Source: Silene conica
Lineage: Eukaryota; Streptophyta; Magnoliopsida; Caryophyllales; Caryophyllaceae
Direction of reading: 5' to 3'
DNA: 64,000 nt
Assembly: GCA_029255685.2 (NCBI GenBank)
Contig: CM055312.2
Location: 6,658,649 to 6,722,648 of the forward strand
Position numbers and translations under genes: made by a program. Shown here piece by piece: positions 52,540-63,997 of the stretch. Positions within the stretch are counted from its first letter, which is position 1, and every line of letters begins with the position of its first letter. The notes beneath the pieces were generated by a model. That model was not told the DNA's origin, did not search any database, and saw only the letters and a program-made list of their open reading frames with translations.

Positions 52540-53545
52540 TATACATATTTATAAGTTTATATTAATAATTTGGCTAATTTTTTCCTCTCCATATATAAAG
52601 TTATATCTCTAATTAATGTCGTCTTACCATAAAGTTAAAGACGGTTAAATAAAAGAATGTATTTGCTAAGTCCTATACATGATTTATTGATTTTAATCAA
52701 GCACAATTTCGTCATCTTATTGCGAATTTACCCTTATTAAAAAAATCAACTTAAAATATTCTCTCTTTTCGCTTCCTTTCACTCCCAACCAAATTGTTAA
52801 AGAGAAGTATTTTTACAATTAGGGTTTGAAATTCGGAAATTTTGATTTTGAATTATTGAAAGTGGGTCATTTATGACAGTTATGCGTGGGTCGATTTATG
52901 GCAGCTGATGGTGGTGCGTTCTAGTTGTGAGCGCCTGGTGGTAGGGCAGGGGTGATAGGATGATTAAGCATACATGTTTTTTCGGGAAAATTTGTTTTCT
53001 TTTAATTATTATCCTTTCTATTGTGTGAAAAGTGAGAAAGATAACATTAAAATAAGATGACAAAATGTGCCAAATTAAGCAAAATCTCTGAGAAAATCGC
53101 TTTAAAGTCGGGATTACATAAAAGACAAAGAAAGGGAGTTTAAACCAATGATTTAATGAAACCCGATAAAAGGGTTTTGTGACAATAAAGGTCCAAGTTT
53201 TCTCCAGAACATAACCCAATTGCCTAATACCGAACCTGTAAGCCAAACCTTAAAGCTTATGAATAACAGGCCCGGCCTCCGGCCCACAAGCTTTCTTCTC
53301 AATTTTCCACTCATTGTTGGATAAGGCCTTTTCATACTTAGGACTAGCCCAAACAAAAGGTTCCAACTGAATTACTTAATAAACTTGTAGACAAAATACT
53401 GTATATTATTTTGATAACCTAATATTCCATCTTCTATTGATAATTTGATAACTTGCTCGTATATAAACAGTGACGGATCCAAAAATTTAGTTTTAGGGGT
53501 ACAAAAAAAACACAAATTCTCATTTGTAACGGACATATCCGTCGC
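52540..53545. other. Intergenic DNA, no gene seen
   Basis: AT-rich, with a GC-richer patch around 53265-53290. The open frames here are short and show no recognisable domain. Confidence 0.4.
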
Positions 53546-55267
53546 TGATAATTACGTTATCGACCCTATTCTCATTGCTAATTCCCTCTACTTTGTCTAG
53601 TTTTTACATCGATTTTCCCGTTTATTTCCTCTTTTTAGCCTTAAATGTCGTCACATGCTATTTTCATGCACTTTCTATGTTTTCGTAACATTGTCATGTT
53701 ATTCTAGGTAATTTGAGGTCATAACGGAAGTGCCGAGAAGCTTACAAGTCAAGAAACCGAGCTCTAGAGCCTTTGTGGGTGTAACTAGCTCATTCCGGGT
53801 GCATCTCTAGCAGCCAGGTGTATCTACACCCACCCAAGGAGTTATTTTGGGCACATCTTTAGCAGTCGGGTGTTATAACACCTGACTGCCCAAGTTACAC
53901 CCAAGGAAGAAGAAAGAAAAGGACAAAATGACAACAGCCGGCGTAACTAGGCCCCATCCGGCGTAACCCGGACACGGCCGACGCATTGATACACCGGATG
54001 GGCCCCTTCTTCAGCCTATTTCGTCTTCTTAGTGGGCTTTCAACCCCACTTTGGGCTTTTGTATAAATACTAGAATTCTGATTTTTGCAAAGGGGGATCA
54101 AATCACATTAGAATTTGAGAAATATATTAGAGAGCATTTTTTAGGAGAGTTTCTAAGGTTTTGATCTTGGCAACTTGTTCATCCATTTTCGTTCTTAGAT
54201 TCCGATCAAGCTTGTTCGTTTACCTTAGAATTTGGTATAACAATCTTTCTTTAATCTTTACTTTTGTTGTTTAGTTTATTTCATTTTCACTTGTTGGATC
54301 ATTTTCTCATCTTGTTCATTTGAGTATTAATTCTCGTTAGTTTTTAGTGTGTGACGCATGCTATTTAGTTTTAATACAATCATCAACATGTTTACTTTCA
54401 TAAAATCATATCATCTTGCTAGACTAGAAACCCTAACCATGCTTAGTGAGTAAACCCCCTTCTAGGGGGTGGTTTGACCTAAACACAAATGATTCTCTAA
54501 AGTAGTTGCAAATGTTTGGTTGTTAAAGGGGGGGTTGGATTGGGGATTAACAAGGGGTTTGACTTGTTTAGTGTATAATCTGGGGACTTTGAAATGGTGA
54601 ACCCTTGACCCTTGACCATCATCGTAAGTTGATTAGGTTTAGGTGTTGACCGCCCTTGTTAGACCATTTGTCAACCTTGGTTGAACCCGGGAGGGAGAAC
54701 TTAGGTTGGGCACCCGTGCTTTTCGATTTGAAATCGATCCTCGGGAGAGGGAATGGGATGACCGGGATATATCGCGGGTTAGACCTTTGACCTAGGTGAG
54801 AGGGGGGTGGAATTAGGCCAATTCTAGTTCACCTTGACCCTAGGGATTGGAGGAGATCGAATCAGGAACCCGGAAGGGAGATGGTTAGGCAATGATAGTG
54901 TCTCATAGTGAGCCCGGGAGGGAGTCTATGAGCGAATTAGAGGCGTTTCCACTTTATTCGACTACCCAAAACAACCGAACACCGTGACTATTAAAGAGAA
55001 TCAAGAGTGTGATGGTTAGACTACCTTCTAGACTTTCCATTATTTGAGTAAATCATCCTTTCTTCGATTAGTTTTTTTTACCTTAGTTATTTATTTAATC
55101 TAAGTCGGTAGTGTAGTACGTTAGTTCAAATCAATTCAAATCATTTGCTAGACTTAGCTAAACATTAGGATTAAACAATCGGTAATCAATGTTTCTCCCT
55201 ATGGATCGACCCTCAACATATTGCATCGTTATTCGTGCACTTGCGAGGTATTTAAAACTACACATCA
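53546..55267 (+). mobile_element. 5' LTR of an Athila/Tat-type Ty3 retrotransposon
   Basis: Long LTR whose 3' limit (CATCA, about 55267) is set by the PBS a few bases later. A TATA box sits at 54062-54069. The 5' limit is placed at TGATAATTACG by analogy and is uncertain. The 3' half has many gene-like words (CCCGGGAGGGAG repeats) but no ORF. No second LTR is in the window. Confidence 0.55.
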
Positions 55268-55273
55268 AGTTTT

Positions 55274-55291
55274 TGGCGCCGTTGCCGGGTA
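55274..55291 (+). other. Primer-binding site, tRNA-Asp type
   Basis: TGGCGCCGTTGCCGGGTA follows the LTR end. It matches the tRNA-Asp-type primer site usual in Athila and Tat/Ogre elements, with the last bases diverged. Confidence 0.75.
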
Positions 55292-55409
55292 GTTACGGCT
55301 TGATATCAATTGTTAGTTCTTAGTCTAGCCTAAGTCATTGTTAACTTTGCACACCCCGGTGTGCCATCTTTGTTATTCATCTTCTCTTTGAGGTGTGTAG
55401 GTTCATTTT

Positions 55410-56560
55410 ATGAGTAAAAGAACTCGCAAGGTCCAACAACAATACCCAATAGACCTTGAGATTGAAGCTACCGCAAGACGCCTCACCGCCTTAAGAAGAA
55501 GGGGATTAATTGAAGTACCGATAGAGGAAGTAACATTGCCTTGAGAAAATTCTCCACCTTTGTCTTTTGAGAATCCATTCTATATTCCGGAAGAGATCAC
55601 AATGGATGAGCCCGTTGCTATGAGGGATCGTTTGGCTCCCAAAACAGTTGTCAACCCTAGCATTGTTAAGCCCCCAATTCAAGCCAATAACTTTGAATTG
55701 AAGGCCACTTTGCTACAATTGGTCCAAGGTAATCAATTTGGAGGAGGAGCCACCGAAAATCCCAATGAGCATATCAATGATTTCCTAGATAGTTGTGAGA
55801 TGTTCAAGGCTAATGGAGTTAGTGATGATGATCTCCGCCTTAGACTTTTTCCACACTCTTTGAGAGGAAAGTGCTAAAGAGTGGTTGAAGAGTTGTGAGC
55901 CGGAATCGCTAGGGACTTGGGATGATTTTCTAAAGCATTCCTCAACAAATACTTTCCACCTCAAAGAACCGCGAGAATAAAAAGTGAACTCCAAGGGTTT
56001 ACACAACTTGAGGATGAGACACTTTATGAAGCTTGGGAAAGATACAAGGCTTTACAAAGATTGTGCCCACACCATGGGATTGGAGAAGATGAGCTCATCA
56101 ACAATTTCTATGAAGGATTGAACAATGAGATAAAGATGAACCTTGACTCCGGTTCCGGTAAAGGGGCACTTGACAAGATTGATCAGAAGACGGCGAAAGA
56201 GTTAATTGAAGAGATGGCATGTAGAACCTTTCATTGGAGCCATGACCGTCACAAGAGAAAAGGGAAATCAAGTGTGGAGTCGTGAGCAATTTAGAGGTCA
56301 AAGGGTTAATTGATGAGTTAAAGCAACAAGTTGCTTTGCTAAGTGCAAACAAGAACCCAAACAACTCTTCAAACAACTCTTGTTCAAGTCGGCAACAAGT
56401 ATTCTATTGTGAATTTTGTGGGGATCAAGGACATTCACCCAATGAGTGTCACTTGATAGGAGGAGATCCAAGTGGAATGGAGCAAGTCAATGGCTTGTGG
56501 GAATCAACTCCGGCACAACGAGCTTTTAACAACAATCAATACCATCCCGGATTAAGAAAC
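55410..56560 (+). pseudogene. Ty3 (Athila/Tat-type) gag, broken, cut by Copia insertion
   Basis: The reading starts at ATG 55410 (MSKRTRKVQQ). It is broken by an in-frame TGA near 55542, a one-base insertion near 55872 (after SLRGK) and a one-base deletion near 55930. The conserved retrotransposon gag core is nevertheless recognisable across frames: NEHINDFLDSCEMFKANG, then LEDETLYEAWERYKAL, then a region with LINNFYEGL. Another stop lies near 56282. A CCHC knuckle, CEFCGDQGHSPNEC, follows at about 56403-56445. Homology ends at 56560, where a Copia-type LTR begins (TGTAGGAAAC). The capsid-forming function is lost. Reading several lesions across frames is inference from the conserved gag pattern. 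Confidence 0.75.
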
Positions 56561-56723
56561 TGTAGGAAACGTGTAGTCATACTAACATGTTCATATTATT
56601 TAGTCTTACTAATTTTTACTAATTAATCTCATATTAATTTAGTCGATCTTATGCATGCAAAACTAAATGCGGAACAATAACGGAAAGGGCCTTACAATCG
56701 GTCCGAAAAGTGCTAGGACGATC
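56561..56723 (-). mobile_element. Copia-type LTR, left part (interrupted by chromovirus)
   Basis: Starts TGTAGGAAAC inside the Athila/Tat gag. The last five bases, CGATC (56719-56723), are repeated at 62515-62519, and the sequence continues from there as one LTR. With the gag relic at the right edge on the minus strand, this is the 3' LTR of a minus-strand element. Confidence 0.55.
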
Positions 56724-58983
56724 TGTAACACCCCCATTTATTTAAGGGCCTGGACTAGGACTCCTCAGATAAATAAGGGTGTTACCATCTCGGTTTTCCG
56801 AGGCAGTAGATACAAAGGAAGATAAACAGTACTTTAAAATAAAATTTAACTCAAACATGTTCTTACAACTGTATAATAAAGTCTTAACAAAAGGAATAAA
56901 GTACAACTCATATATTGCTGTCTAAGGTGATCTAAACATCTAGACTGGTCTGGATCCAAGCTCTTTCTCCCATAGCTCCCCCCTTAGAATCAGCCACCTG
57001 TCAGTCTGCTCCCCAATAAATTGGTTCATCACAGGTGATCACGAATACACAGGGTCAACCACGAGGTTGAGTAGGGAAAAACTGTAAACAAACCACATTA
57101 CTATAAATAGAAAGTCAAACTTCTCCACTCCGAATCACAGACCCTTTTCCTCCGCACCAATCACAGACCCTTTTCCTCCGCACCAATCACAGACCCTTTA
57201 TCTCCGCACCAAACACAGACCCTTTATCTTCGCACCATATCGTATCACAGAATTATATATCACGAAATACCAATCATATAACAATATAGGTGAACATGGT
57301 TAATATCAACCAATAAACAGATTACACATCACATGTACGTAGTATTCCCCTACCTCAAAAACTGCAGAAGAAAAGATAACTGCGCGACTGCTTCTAAAAA
57401 TGCTCCACACGAAAACTTCCACCTAGATATGTATTACATAAATTAATACTTTCCTAATTCTCGTAAAACGTGCACACATTCTATTTATAGACATTCCTAT
57501 ATTTAGAAAGCTTCCCAACAACCGGGTTACCCAAAATAGTAACTTTCTAAATATAGTAACTTCTAAAAATGGCAACTTGAGTTTTAAAATTCAAATAACT
57601 CAAAATACTAGTTAAGACCCATAACAAAACCTTCTTAATAAATACTAATATACTTATAACAAACAAAAATCACTTCCTTTAATAAATAGAATCAAATAAT
57701 TAATAATATATATATACATATATTATTTACTAACTAAATAAAGAAAGTAAATCAATAAACATAATTAAAGAAAAATAAAGAACACCCAACAACCCGATCA
57801 CCTCACCCGCGTCTTACACCCCCCTTTTCCCAGCCGCGTGACCAACCACGACCCCACCGCCGACCACCAGCTACGACCCCCACAACGTCCCCTTCACCAC
57901 CGACCACCACTGTCTTGGTCGACTGTTTCCGGCGAGGTGAACCAGAGCCATTACCAGGCCTGGTTCACAACCCCCTGACCAGCAACACCTCTACAGACCC
58001 TCTCGAAAACACCAGCAACCACCACTGACATGACCGACCCTGGCGACACTCACCACCAACAAGACCACCGACGACAGACGCCCACAACCACCTTGGTACC
58101 ACCGCATAGACCTCCCCCTAGTCGGCGGTGATACCAACCCAAACACAACTCCTTCGACACCCAACCACTCAGCATACTCCCTGACCTCTATCGAAACCCC
58201 CCAAACCACCGTGACAGACTTCTCATAGCCACCGTGATAAGCACCAACCAAAACTCCGAATCACCACCTGACATCCCAACCCACGACTCATAACAGAACA
58301 CACCCAGATCCAACCATAACCATATGATAAACATGCTACTTGACTAACATAAAAAAGAGATTGACGAAAGACTGACTCGCTGCTTCTGACTTTACCACCA
58401 CATTCGACACCTCTTAACCACCAACGACACCCCAACGAAGACCCCTCCATAAACAGTACGCATCCCAGAAAACTACTATGCAAGAGTGATCAACGTTAGT
58501 CGTGTATACAAACAGATTCATGCTTATGAAATTACGAACATAAACAGAATTAACAAAACTATGGTTGACATACCAGATCTCTGACAAAAACGAACCACCC
58601 TACGCTAGTGTGCAACCACCGTGACTGGTTTCTCCTTCTACCCTGATGTGGCGGCTAAGTTTGTGTGGTTTTAGATCTGAGTTTTGCTTAAGGGTTTAGG
58701 GTGAAAACTCACCTTAAGTAAGGCGGCAGGAAGGGTTTACTGCTGGGTTTCTAATTTCCGTCCATGGGCTGCTACTTAGCACGCCAATCGAGGCCCATGG
58801 ACGTGTTGCTATGAACCCCGGGTTCGAGCCTCAACAACTACACATTACTATTATTATCTTAAGGTGGCTAAGTTCCCTTTTCGAGTCCCACCTAAGACCA
58901 AAACACCTTATATTAAACGAGTACGCGCAAGCTTATAAAACAAACGATTTAAATAAAACGAAACCAAAATGCGGGGTATTACA
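56724..58983 (-). repeat. Chromovirus 3' LTR (2260 bp)
   Basis: Bounded by TGTAACACCC and GGGTATTACA. A TATA box is present on the minus strand (57482-57489). Inverted repeat words (CCCCCATTTATTT / AAATAAGGG) lie near the TGT end. A four-unit minisatellite is at 57134-57237. The ORFs within it are shadows. Confidence 0.85.
57134..57237. repeat. Minisatellite, 4 x 26 bp
   Basis: Four tandem units of ATCACAGACCCTTTTCCTCC plus GCACCA. The first two are identical, and the third and fourth differ by a few bases. It lies within the chromovirus LTR. Confidence 0.85.
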
Positions 58984-59141
58984 GTCTTCCCTCCTTAAAA
59001 GGAACTTCGTCCCGAAGTTCTACCATACTTAGGTGACAAAACAATCAACTCCAACGAACTTGGAACACAAAACAATCACCAAAATCACATAATGTTACAT
59101 TTCACCCCCCTTAAAGAAAAGTTACGTCCGCGTAACTTACC

Positions 59142-60137
59142 TCAATCAAACAAATGTGGGTAACGCTCTCTCATGGATGCCTCGAGTTCCCACGTAGCCT
59201 CCTCCTGATTATGATTGGTCCACAGGACTTTCACCAAGGACGTCTCCCCATTGCGAGTCTTTCGTACCTTCCTGTCCAGAATCTCTTTCGGAATCTCAAC
59301 ATATGCTAACTGTTCATCGATCTCGATCACCTCGTGCTGAAGCACATGTGATGGGTCACTCACATATTTCCTCAACTGAGACACATGGAACACGTTGTGG
59401 ACCTTGGATAGAGCTGGAGGTAAAGCTAATCGGTACGCCACCTCTCCAACCCTGTCCAAAATCTCAAACGGTCCAATAAATTTCTGACTCAGTTTGCCAC
59501 GCTTGCCAAATCTCATTACACCCTTCATCGGAGATACTTTAAGTAGAACCTTCTCTCCAACCTCGAAGGAAATATCGCTCCTCTTCAGATCTGCATAGCT
59601 CTTCTGTCGATCCTGGGCGGCCCTCATTTTCTGTCGAATAACCTGAACCTGCTCTACCATCTCCTGGATCATATCCGGCCCTAAAGTCACAACATCAGTC
59701 CGATCATCCCAACACACAGGACTCCGACACTTCCTCCCGTACAACGCCTCAAAAGGAGCCATCCCAATACTGGCATGATAGCTGTTGTTATACGAAAACT
59801 CTATCAACCCCAGTCGGTCCTCCCAAGATCCTCCGAACTCAAGTACGCATGCCCTCAACATATCTTCAAGAGTCTGAATCGTCCTCTCAGTCTGACCGTC
59901 AGTAGCCGGATGAAAAGCTGTACTCATCTTCAATTGGGTCCCCAAAGCTGCCTGCAACTCCTGCCAAAACCTGGATATGAACCTCGAGTCCCGATCTGAA
60001 ACAATATCCTTGGGTACGCCATGCAGTTTGACCACATTCTGAACATAGGACTTAGCCAACTCGGCTTTACTCCAGGTATCTTTCATGGGAATAAAGTGAG
60101 CTGACTTAGTCAAGCGATCCACAATCACCCAAATCAT
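59142..60137 (-). CDS. Chromovirus integrase core C-terminal part and chromodomain
   Basis: 331-codon frame, the downstream part of pol separated from the RT frame by one stop codon. It carries the second Asp (VSDRDSRF, about residue 50) and the catalytic Glu ([10 protein letters not shown], about residue 92) of the DD-E integrase, the SH3-like region with the chromovirus phrase [14 protein letters not shown], and a C-terminal chromodomain (about 277-331, [16 protein letters not shown]). The first catalytic Asp lies before the stop, in the other frame. The chromodomain would target integration to modified histones. The product alone cannot be an active integrase. The ATG is an internal Met, not a natural start. 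Confidence 0.8.
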   Translation of the reverse strand: MIWVIVDRLTKSAHFIPMKDTWSKAELAKSYVQNVVKLHGVPKDIVSDRDSRFISRFWQELQAALGTQLKMSTAFHPATDGQTERTIQTLEDMLRACVLEFGGSWEDRLGLIEFSYNNSYHASIGMAPFEALYGRKCRSPVCWDDRTDVVTLGPDMIQEMVEQVQVIRQKMRAAQDRQKSYADLKRSDISFEVGEKVLLKVSPMKGVMRFGKRGKLSQKFIGPFEILDRVGEVAYRLALPPALSKVHNVFHVSQLRKYVSDPSHVLQHEVIEIDEQLAYVEIPKEILDRKVRKTRNGETSLVKVLWTNHNQEEATWELEASMRERYPHLFD

Positions 60138-60149
60138 GTTGTTGCCCCT

Positions 60150-62015
60150 CTAAGTCCGAGGCAACCCCACGATAAAGTCCATCGAAATATTCTCCCACTT
60201 CCATTCTGGCACATCTAACGGCTGAACCTTCCCTTGAGGTCTCTTATGCTCCCCTTTCACTCGTTGACACGTCAAACACCTCGAGACAAACTCTGCGACC
60301 TCCTTCTTCATATTCGGCCACCAAAACGTCTGCGTAAGGTCCTTATACAGTTTATCACCCCCTGGGTGAACAGAATAAGGAGTAGCATGAGCTTCGGTCA
60401 GAATTTTCTTCTTTAGTTCCTCATCATTCGGTACACACCATCGCCCACTGAATCTCAAACTACCGTCGGTATGAATACTGAACTTGGATGCCTCATCACC
60501 AACCCCATTCTCCACCATCAAACGCCACTTTTGGATCCTCTCATCGTTTTTCTGCAATTCCCGAATCTCCCCATACAGCTCAGGCTCCACAGTTAAATCA
60601 CCAAGGGCATCCCCTTTCCGGATCATAAAAATTCCCATCTCCCTTAATTCGCCATGCAACCTCACTCTCGACCTGGCACAACTCAATGCATGAACTGACT
60701 TCCTACTTAGGGCATCAGCTACCACATTCGCCTTGCCTTCGTGGTAGACGATCTGCATATCATAGTCCCCGATCAGTTCTATCCACCTCCTCTGCCTCAT
60801 GTTCAACTCCTTCTGGGTGTAGATGTACTTCAGGCTCTTATGGTCAGAAAACACCTTAAAAGTGGCTCCATAAAGGTAGTGGCGCCACAATTTAAGTGCA
60901 AAGACCACAGCTCCCAATTCTAAATCAAGAGTCGGATAATTTTCCTCGTAGGTCTTCAACTGGCGAGAAGCATACACTATCACTCTCCCATCCTGCATTA
61001 GCACACAACCCAACCCATGCTTCGAAGCGTCGGTAAATACTTCGAAATTATCACTCCCAACTGGCAAGGCCAGGATAGGAGCTGTTGTCAGGCGTTCCTT
61101 AAGGGTTAGGAATGCCTTCTCACAACTCTCATCCCAGACAAAACGGTTCTCCTTCCTCATTAACGACGTCAACGGCTTCGCTATCTTCGAAAAGTCTTTG
61201 ACGAATCTCCGGTAATAACCTGCCAACCCCAGGAAACTTCGAATCTCACTCACATTCTTCGGACTTTGCCACTTAGACACAGCTTCGATTTTACTAGGGT
61301 CGACAGATACCCCCTCTTTGGAAATGACATGCCCCAGAAACGCCACTTTCTCCAACCAGAACTCACACTTACTCAACTTAGCGTTGAGCTTATGTTCCTC
61401 TAGGGTCTGAAGCACCCTCCTCAAATGGTCTTCGTGCTCTTCTGCATTCTTGGAATATAACAGGATATCATCGATAAATACCACCACAAACTTGTCCAGG
61501 TACGGACTGAAGACTCGGTTCATCAAGTCCATGAACACAGCTGGAGCATTAGTCAATCCAAAGGGCATAACCACAAATTCATAGTGGCCATACCTCGTTC
61601 GGAAAGCGGTCTTCGGAATATCTTCATCCTTTATTCTCAACTGATGGTACCCGGATCTCAAGTCAATCTTGGAGAAAACCCCAGCTCCACTTAACTGATC
61701 GAACAAGTCGTCAATTCTCGGCAAAGGATAACGGTTCTTGATGGTCACATTGTTCAACTCTCGGTAGTCAACACAAAGTCTCAAACTCCCAACCACCACC
61801 TGACATCCCAACCCACGACTCATAACAGAACACACCCAGATCCAACCATAACCATATGATAAACATGCTACTTGACTAACATAAAAAAGAGATTGACGAA
61901 AGACTGACTCGCTGCTTCTGAATTTACCACCACATTCGACACCTCTTAACCACCAACGACACCCCAACGAAGACCCCTCCATAAACAGTACGCATCCCAG
62001 AAAACTACTATGCAA
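60150..62015 (-). pseudogene. Chromovirus RT - RNase H - integrase N-terminal part, 5' truncated
   Basis: 621 open codons. About the first 74 are translated LTR sequence, brought in by the deletion that joins the LTR (61794) to RT at [12 protein letters not shown] follows with FIDDILLYS (about residue 180), then RNase H (FTDAS about 326, later Glu and Asp), the integrase zinc region (HPGGDK about 548 and CLTCQ about 578) and the first integrase Asp (SMDFIVGLP about 613). It ends at a TAG immediately after GLPRT, where the family continues. The next frame resumes 9 nt later in the same register, so a single nonsense change, probably CAG to TAG, splits pol. RT lacks its N-terminal fingers and the element lacks gag and protease. 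Confidence 0.85.
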
Positions 62016-62514
62016 GAGTGATCAACGTTAGTCGTGTATACAAACAGATTCATGCTTATGAAATTACGAACATAAACAGAATTAACAAAACAATGGCTGA
62101 CATACCAGATCTCTGACAAAAACGAACCACCCTACCTAGTGTGCAACCACCGTGACTGGTTTCTCCTTCTACCCTGATGTGGCGGCTAAGTTTGTGTGGT
62201 TTTAGATCTGAGTTTTGCTTAAGGGTTTAGGGTGAAAACTCACCTTAAGTAAGGCGGCAGGAAGGGTTTACTGCTGGGTTTCTAATTTCCGTCCATGGGC
62301 TGCTACTTAGCACGCCAATCGAGGCCCATGGACGTGTTGCTATGAACCCCGGGTTCGAGCCTCAACAACTACACATTACTATTATTATATTAAGGTGGCT
62401 AAGTTCCCTTTTCGAGTCCCACCTAAGACCAAAACACCTTGTATTAAACGAGTACGCCCAAGCTTATAAAACAAATGATTTAAATAAAACGAAACCAAAA
62501 TGCGGGGTATTACA
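61794..62514 (-). repeat. Chromovirus 5' LTR remnant (721 bp)
   Basis: Matches 58262-58983 of the other LTR with few differences, so the element is fairly young. It keeps only the U3 start. The TATA box and everything downstream are deleted, so there is no promoter for the internal genes. Confidence 0.85.
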
Positions 62515-62519
62515 CGATC

Positions 62520-63030
62520 CTCCACGGAGCAACCAAAATAGCTTGCCTCCTTTACGATGCACCCAAGACCTACCCTTAAACACCGAAACACTAACACGAG
62601 CTAGGTGACGGAAACGGTTACCTTAAAATCGTATACTAATAACAATATTAGTATACTAGAGAATATTATCTAAATAATATTTAAGAGGATTTTTGTATTT
62701 CTTACACTAGAAATATTATTAGAGTTTTATAGTTCTCACACTTAGAAAAATAAAACCTATGATAGAAATGAATTCTAGCAAGCTAGTATATGTGTACCAT
62801 TCACATATATATTGGGGTTCCGTTAACACTTGCGGTTCCCTTTGTCCTCTCTAGGAACTAATGACAACATATGGAACATTTCCTTTTTGTGTCCTCGCTT
62901 AGTTTCTTCTGTGTCCTCTCGTAGTTTCTTCTATCCAATCTCTTAGAGCTCTTCTTAAGGACTCCTTATAGGACTCTTCTCTAAGATCCTATGTTTATTT
63001 CATTGGTTTGCGGGCGTAGAATTTCTCCCA
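62520..63030 (-). mobile_element. Copia-type LTR, right part
   Basis: Continues the LTR begun at 56561. The inner limit is placed at the polypurine-like run on the minus strand (GGATAGAGTGGGAGAAATTC, about 63017-63040), similar to the AGTGGGAGA primer sites of many Copia elements. The exact end is uncertain. Confidence 0.4.
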
Positions 63031-63600
63031 CTCTATCCTTTAAATAACCGTTATTTAAGAAGGATAACATTTTCGCCCGTCAACAATAACTCTCATTCGT
63101 TTAAGGTAATCATCTTATAACGAACTGATGTTCTTATGTTTGAATTTGAAGTATTTCACGGGATGCAATTCTAGTTTTTAAGTAAGTCGAATTACTTTTA
63201 TAATGATCCTATCATATTGCTCATGTTATATATCATATAAAAACATTTTAAAAACCAACATGTTTGATTAAGAACAAAAGGATGACTTGGGTTGAAAACC
63301 AAGTCACCACTATTACAACCATTGTTTCAACAAGATTCTTGTCGTACAAGAAATACAAAGTTCTTAATTTAAAATGCAAAATGAAAGAAGACATCAAAAT
63401 GAAAAATTAGAGTCATGCTCTTCATGTCTTCAATCTTGGATGCTACCTTAGCTATCCATGGAAGGAACTTCAAGCTTCCTTTTCCTTTTCCTTGTCCTTG
63501 GAAGGAGTCCCCTTAAAACAATTGAAAAGGGGTTAGAATTAACAACTTGCATCATATACAAAAGTTAATATCATAACATGAATTTAAATGAGAATTATTA
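63031..63600 (-). other. Internal non-coding part of the Copia-type element
   Basis: AT-rich sequence between the presumed LTR and the gag relic. No pol domains are seen downstream of gag, so the element is either deleted or non-autonomous. Confidence 0.35.
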
Positions 63601-63997
63601 CCAACAGCGTGAACCTTTCAAGCTTTAGGTCGGCCAAGTACATCCTGTAATTTCTCTTCCAATGACCAATCTTTGTGCAATAGAGGCACTTATCTTCAAC
63701 CTTTGAAAATGATGTGGAAGCACCTTTCGAAAAGGTCTTCTCTTTGGATGGTGTGGTCATGGATGCCTTCTTGCCTTTCCCTTTTCTACCACTCCCTTTT
63801 AAACTTCCCTTTGTTCATTTTCTCAATGTCGAGCATGTTCTTCTTGGTACTTCGAATAAGTCCCAATTCCCTTTTCGCTTGTGAAAGCATATTAATTAAA
63901 GGAGCGAAGAATTTGATCTATTATGAGATAGTCTGGAACTTCCAATCCTTGCACTTTCAAGATTTCGGATGGCTCAACCCTTTTGAGCACATAAGAA
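63601..63997 (-). pseudogene. Copia-type gag relic with damaged zinc knuckle
   Basis: On the minus strand a frame reads a basic linker (KGSGRKGKGKKASM), then CLYCTKIGHWKRNYRMYLADLK. This is the Copia gag knuckle, C-x2-C-x4-H-x4-C, with the last Cys replaced by Tyr. Upstream, frame changes are needed to follow the gag sequence. It is the only protein-level evidence for the Copia element, which continues past the right edge. Confidence 0.6.

Larger units (their letters stand above)
56724..62514 (-). mobile_element. Tekay/Del-type chromovirus (Ty3), internally deleted
   Basis: Minus-strand LTR retrotransposon with 5-bp target duplication CGATC (56719-56723 and 62515-62519). The 3' LTR is complete (56724-58983, 2260 bp). 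The 5' LTR keeps only 721 bp (61794-62514). Between them lie RT, RNase H, integrase and a chromodomain. The rest of the 5' LTR, the primer site, gag, protease and the start of RT are deleted in one step. A purine-rich tract (minus strand, about 58984-59003) precedes the 3' LTR. It cannot move on its own. Confidence 0.9.

Noticed and set aside
52896-53356. 116- and 67-residue minus-strand ORFs
   Set aside because: Overlapping frames in AT-rich DNA with no domain, signal or conserved pattern that I can recognise.
53500-53550. GTAACGGACATATCCGTCGC as a further CACTA terminus
   Set aside because: A single short inverted word without CACTA bases or a repeat array is too little to support an element.
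57991-58483. 86-residue ORFs on the minus strand
   Set aside because: They lie in the chromovirus LTR, and the second is duplicated at the LTR remnant near 62015. No domain is seen.
59142-60137. A host chromodomain gene
   Set aside because: The chromodomain is fused to integrase and lies just upstream of a polypurine tract and LTR, so it belongs to the chromovirus.
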